Assembly (NCBI GenBank): GCA_027577415.1
Contig: JANBQS010000361.1
Span: 1 to 20,067, forward strand
DNA from: Coemansia sp. RSA 922
Taxonomy: Eukaryota > Kickxellomycota > Kickxellomycetes > Kickxellales > Kickxellaceae
Direction: 5' to 3'
Length of the DNA stretch: 20,067 bases
Within the stretch, counting starts at the first letter, position 1, and every line of letters begins with the position of its first letter. Below are positions 17,126-20,067 of the stretch, one piece after another. The translations under genes and the position numbers were made by a program. The notes beneath the pieces are model-generated. The model had not been told where the DNA came from. It ran no database searches and worked only from the letters and a program-made list of their open reading frames with translations.

Positions 17126-18036
17126 TTCATTCCAAGCAGGGCATTGACACAATCCCGTTTGTAGGCATGGCTTAGCGAGCAGGCGATCAGCCCTGATTCA
17201 TGTCATATATTTAATTATGTTGTGCGCCTTTGAGTGGGGATAGTGGCAATGCCAAATAACTGAAATGTGGCGGCTGCCGCTAAAATAACCACGAGTCCCC
17301 CGAAAAAAGTGACAGCTATACTAGCTGCTCACAGTCGACCTGCTTCACTTGGCCCCTGGGCCCTTATTTTTGCGCAATAGTGCCAATAAAAAATGGGGAG
17401 GGACCGTGCTGATATTAGGGAAATGTGCTGGATACAGGGGGGGTGGTCAGCGACGTATACGTTTTTATTTTATTTATTTTATTTATTTATTTGTTTACAA
17501 AATTGTGGTCGTTGAGCAGTAGAGTGCTTGGCACTAGACAATGGTTTGTAGACTATATGACAATATACAAGATAATTTATCAATCTGTCAAATGTGTAGA
17601 ACTCGCGTCAGCCTTGGTTGCGCCATGTTGCTCTGCCTTGCTTAGCAATAAGCGAAACTCAAGACGGCGTAGGCATGCGGAACAAAGAGGGCATGAGAGA
17701 GTTGAGGAACGCCTTGTCTTCTCCGCATACGGAATATGGCTTACAGCTCGGCGAGCAACACTCAATTAAATAGAAAAATGACGTCCCTCATCCAAAAATA
17801 AGTGGCAGAGCAGCTGACTGTAGCCACTCAGCAATGGATAAGAAACAATACTACTTTTATTGACAGAGGCAGTCGCAGTCAGCACACGCAAACAGCATTA
17901 AACCAACCAAAAGTAGAAGGACCGAGTTGGGCTAGAAAAAAACATGGCTAATTATGACTAGAACTACTCGCTGGTACATTTCCCACATCTCTGACCTTCA
18001 ACATGTGTCCGTAAGCGTGACATCACTGAGGACCAT
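17126..18036. other. gene-poor region
   Basis: No supported gene. It holds the microsatellite at 17463-17497, a 10-bp palindrome ACGTATACGT just before it (17453-17462), and an AATAAA on the minus strand (17856-17861) that could serve the small ORF at 18037-18231. A short frame at 17425-17769 starts in the repeat and has no domain. Confidence 0.4.
17463..17497. repeat. TTTAT/TTTA microsatellite
   Basis: About 35 bases of TTTA/TTTTA units in a low-complexity T-rich run. Confidence 0.8.
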
Positions 18037-18231
18037 TCATGTGGCAGCAGCAGATACATGATTGGATGACCCAGTGATGAACGCGAACAAAGCCTGCTTC
18101 ATTACACAAGCAGACTGATTGCAAATAAAACACTCGGGTGACTTTTTTTGGGCACCGCAGCAAATGATGTCGCAATACCCGAAACCATGACCACAAATAT
18201 CATTCTTCATTGGAAAGACATCGTCCTCCAT
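18037..18231 (-). CDS. small Cys-rich protein, candidate
   Basis: A 64-codon frame from an ATG at 18231. It has seven Cys in the pattern C-x6-C-x4-CC-x8-C-x2-C-x4-C between residues 13 and 43 (CGHGFGYCDIICCG, then CFICNQSAC), followed by MKQALFAFITGSSNHV. There is no signal peptide, so a secreted effector or hydrophobin is unlikely; a small zinc-binding protein or one exon of a larger gene is possible. Composition and mixed codon use look protein-like, and an AATAAA lies about 175 bases downstream on the same strand. It stands alone in a gene-poor stretch and no family is recognised. Confidence 0.35.
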   Translation of the reverse strand: MEDDVFPMKNDICGHGFGYCDIICCGAQKKSPECFICNQSACVMKQALFAFITGSSNHVSAAAT

Positions 18232-18878
18232 TTAATTGCGTGCTAAGGGATGGCATTGCTTGGCAAATCCTGTCTTGCGCGATTGTTCATGAGCCTGACG
18301 GTGGAGTTTAGAGAGAGCAAGTAAACAATAGCAAGAAAAAAAAACAGCACTCGGGCCCACTAGGCGTTGCCTAATTTTTCCATTACGGTGCCTGCGCAGA
18401 CTGCGAAAAATAGCCATGTGGGGGTTGACTACGATAAAAGCGGAGGAAGAAGGGGGGGGGGTGTGCACACGACCATGGCCTCCAACACGCCCCCCTTACA
18501 TTGCCTACCCCCTGCTGCCAGTACGTATCCCTGCTTTCAAGAGCACTTGTCCTCGTCTCATCCCCCCGTGGTTGCTTGCGGGTTTTTTTTTGGGCTGTCA
18601 CTCCAAGGTGGCCAATTTTAAAGACAGGTGTTTTCTCCCTCCCCTTCTGAACGCACAGGATGTATATATACAGCATCGCACCCGCTTCTCTATTCGAGAG
18701 GACCACTCCATTTTTATTTATTCTTTATTCACGCACATATCTCCATCTCTGTTCTTGCATAACTCTTTTTTACCTACTTACTCTATATTTATTCATTTCC
18801 CTTTTACTCCGACTTTACAGAGCTCGGCTTTTGAAGTGCTAATCTGAAGCCAATCCTTTTTATTTTATTCATTCGTCC
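18232..18878. other. upstream region of the Ser/Thr-Pro-rich gene
   Basis: About 650 bases without a supported gene. It contains a run of ten G (18452-18461), a T-run (18584-18591), a TATATATA at 18663-18670 about 210 bases before the ATG at 18879, and a long pyrimidine- and T-rich leader (18700-18830). Confidence 0.4.
18663..18670 (+). promoter_or_regulatory. possible TATA box of the Ser/Thr-Pro-rich gene
   Basis: TATATATA about 210 bases upstream of the ATG at 18879, followed by the pyrimidine-rich leader. Confidence 0.35.
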
Positions 18879-19577
18879 ATGTCTTTGTTCTCCATGCCAA
18901 CAGACTCTGAGTTTATCTTGGCTCAGGGTCGAATGGCACAGGAAACTAGGCGACGCAGAATGAGCGACGCCAGTGTTCCGTCAGCCATGTCAACGATAAC
19001 CACACATTCAAACCCACTGTGCGATCAGTATCCAGGCCGTGCACATGAGCGGCGACGCAACACGCTGGGCAGCACGATGTTTCAGACTCCACCGCCTCCC
19101 AACTCAGCGGGCATGTTTCCTCCCACCCCAACGCGGCCGTCAACATCGCCACGTCCGGCTTGCGCAGTCAACAATTTGACCTCTGTTGGGCGTGTTGATA
19201 TATCGCCCCTACCATTACAAGCAGCCGCTTGTAAAGATAGCCCGCATGTGTTGTTTTTGATGCCACTTACACCGCCGCAGTCTCCAGCCGCCGCTCGGTC
19301 ATTGACATCAATGCAGTCAACTTGTCAGCAACTGCGCCGCACAAATGCAAATATGCTGCCATTGGCGACAATCCCCGAACGACTCCCTTCGGTAAACGAG
19401 GAGGCGTTTATTGACAAAAGCATACATCATTCGCCACCGCCTGCCTTCAACATTTTGACAGCTGCAGCAGAGTCTTGCGAGGACATGGAAAATAGTCGCC
19501 ACATTGTGCTAGGCAGCAAAAAGATTCGTTTGGCTCGGCCGCGGCTTGTCCAAATTTTACCTTCAGGCAACAAATAA
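18879..19577 (+). CDS. Ser/Thr-Pro-rich putative phosphoprotein, unrecognised
   Basis: A 232-residue protein with no transmembrane segment and no domain I recognise. Most of it looks disordered. There are eight Ser/Thr-Pro sites (T70, T83, S90, S109, S121, T131, S135, S185), including a full CDK-type TPTR (83-86), and two basophilic-kinase sites, RRRRMS (24-29) and RRRNT (58-62). The N-terminus (EFILAQGRMAQETRRRR, 11-27) could form a charged helix, and the C-terminus (KKIRLARPRLVQIL, 214-227) is basic and ordered-looking. Dense proline-directed sites suggest a CDK- or MAPK-regulated protein, possibly nuclear (inference). It is the last complete gene of the window and is unrelated in sequence to the membrane genes. 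Confidence 0.68.
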   Translation: MSLFSMPTDSEFILAQGRMAQETRRRRMSDASVPSAMSTITTHSNPLCDQYPGRAHERRRNTLGSTMFQTPPPPNSAGMFPPTPTRPSTSPRPACAVNNLTSVGRVDISPLPLQAAACKDSPHVLFLMPLTPPQSPAAARSLTSMQSTCQQLRRTNANMLPLATIPERLPSVNEEAFIDKSIHHSPPPAFNILTAAAESCEDMENSRHIVLGSKKIRLARPRLVQILPSGNK

Positions 19578-20067
19578 GTCTGGTACCTATTTGTTTATCA
19601 TTTTGTAATTTACCACTTTTATATCTTATTTTTGCATATAAAAAAACACAATTCCAACATGTATCTAAATAGCCAAGACACAATTACGACGCCTAGCGCG
19701 CGGAACTTGTTCCCCCAGCCTCTTTTCCACTTCCTGCATCTGTTGCAGGAATGCAGCTGACGTGGTACATTTCCAAACGGCTTGACTAAATAAAATGAAT
19801 ACTCATGTGTCTTTGTTAAAAATAGGGCTGCAAAAAAAATCAAATGCTGCTCGGGTGCGCAATACGTGAAACGCAAAACATCAAGAGCATTTGTCATAAT
19901 GTCAAGTGTTGGCCTATCTCTTTCTGCCAAGATGGGCGGTCATAGGATGTAGACCGCCGCTAGACTGCCTGCTCATACCGCCATCTTCCGACACTCCTCC
20001 CACCTCCATCATATGCCCTCTGTTATTAGCACTGGTTGGTAACAGGCCCAATCCCAGGCCTTGGTCA
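19578..20067. other. 3' flank and terminal region, no gene seen
   Basis: An AT-rich 3' region (to about 19670) is followed by sequence with no supported frame. A 100-codon frame on the minus strand (19619-19930) starts at TTG and has no domain. Inverted repeats near 19929-19987 are listed separately. Confidence 0.4.
19929..19987. repeat. nested inverted repeats around GGCGGT
   Basis: GGCGGTC (19935-19941) pairs with GACCGCC (19952-19958) over a 10-nt loop. Alternatively AAGATGGGCGGT (19929-19940) pairs with ACCGCCATCTT (19977-19987) with one bulge. The two folds are mutually exclusive. Confidence 0.55.

Noticed and set aside
17160..17215. tRNA-like A-box sequence (TGGCTTAGCGAG)
   Set aside because: No matching B box or cloverleaf could be drawn from the flanks.
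18060..18125. C/D-box snoRNA-like TGATGA and CTGA pair
   Set aside because: No terminal stem, no inner boxes, and it overlaps the more plausible Cys-rich ORF.
19619..19930. 103-codon minus-strand frame near the window end
   Set aside because: It starts at TTG, has no domain, and lies in the 3' flank of the Ser/Thr-Pro-rich gene.
1..20067. CRISPR arrays, intact transposons, rRNA
   Set aside because: No regularly spaced repeats, no transposase or reverse-transcriptase frames and no rRNA-like sequence were seen; the recombinase-like protein is part of a single-copy-looking host gene without visible element ends.

Overview
The window looks like nuclear DNA of a compact, intron-poor fungus. The signs are short intergenic spaces, pyrimidine-rich promoters, occasional TATA boxes, AATAAA-type 3' signals, GT..AG introns in only one gene, an animal-like mitochondrial medium-chain acyl-CoA dehydrogenase (absent from budding yeasts), and an Ndc10/Gcr1-type DNA-binding protein. 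This fits an early-diverging lineage, possibly Kickxellales (Coemansia-like). The taxonomic call is inference only.

Layout, left to right. 1-482: 3' flank of the first gene. 483-971 (-): small two-pass membrane protein A. 972-2316: no convincing gene; a 12-nt tandem repeat lies here. 2317-3018 (+): two-pass protein B. 3279-3842 (+): DUF202-like membrane protein. 4142-4810 (+): two-pass protein C with PPxY motifs. 4811-6257: intergenic, with a CRE-like site, a pyrimidine tract and a TATA box. 6258-11073 (+): a large spliced gene for a domesticated tyrosine-recombinase-like (Ndc10/Gcr1-type) DNA-binding protein. 11235-11822 (-): two-pass protein D. 12686-13732 (+): seven-pass receptor-like protein. 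13865-15124 (-): mitochondrial medium-chain acyl-CoA dehydrogenase. 15396-16013 (-): two-pass protein E. 16014-18878: mostly gene-poor, but with a decayed-looking two-pass reading frame, a perfect 19-bp-arm palindrome and a small Cys-rich ORF. 18879-19577 (+): Ser/Thr-Pro-rich putative phosphoprotein. 19578-20067: 3' flank with inverted repeats.

The main pattern is that seven of the ten best-supported genes encode integral membrane proteins. Five of these (A-E) share one plan: a basic segment, TM1, a short loop usually ending near an aromatic residue, TM2, then a basic patch that in A, B, C and E runs into a W/K-L/I-x-x-P motif, and in C, D and E a long disordered tail. They look like a locally expanded, diverging family, with a probable sixth relic at about 16.85-17.1 kb. 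Tail motifs (PPxY in C; NPF and LPxY in D) suggest roles in ubiquitin-ligase recruitment or endocytic sorting. I recognise no named family for them. Several starts were moved to the first in-frame ATG, because the longest open frames there begin at TTG.
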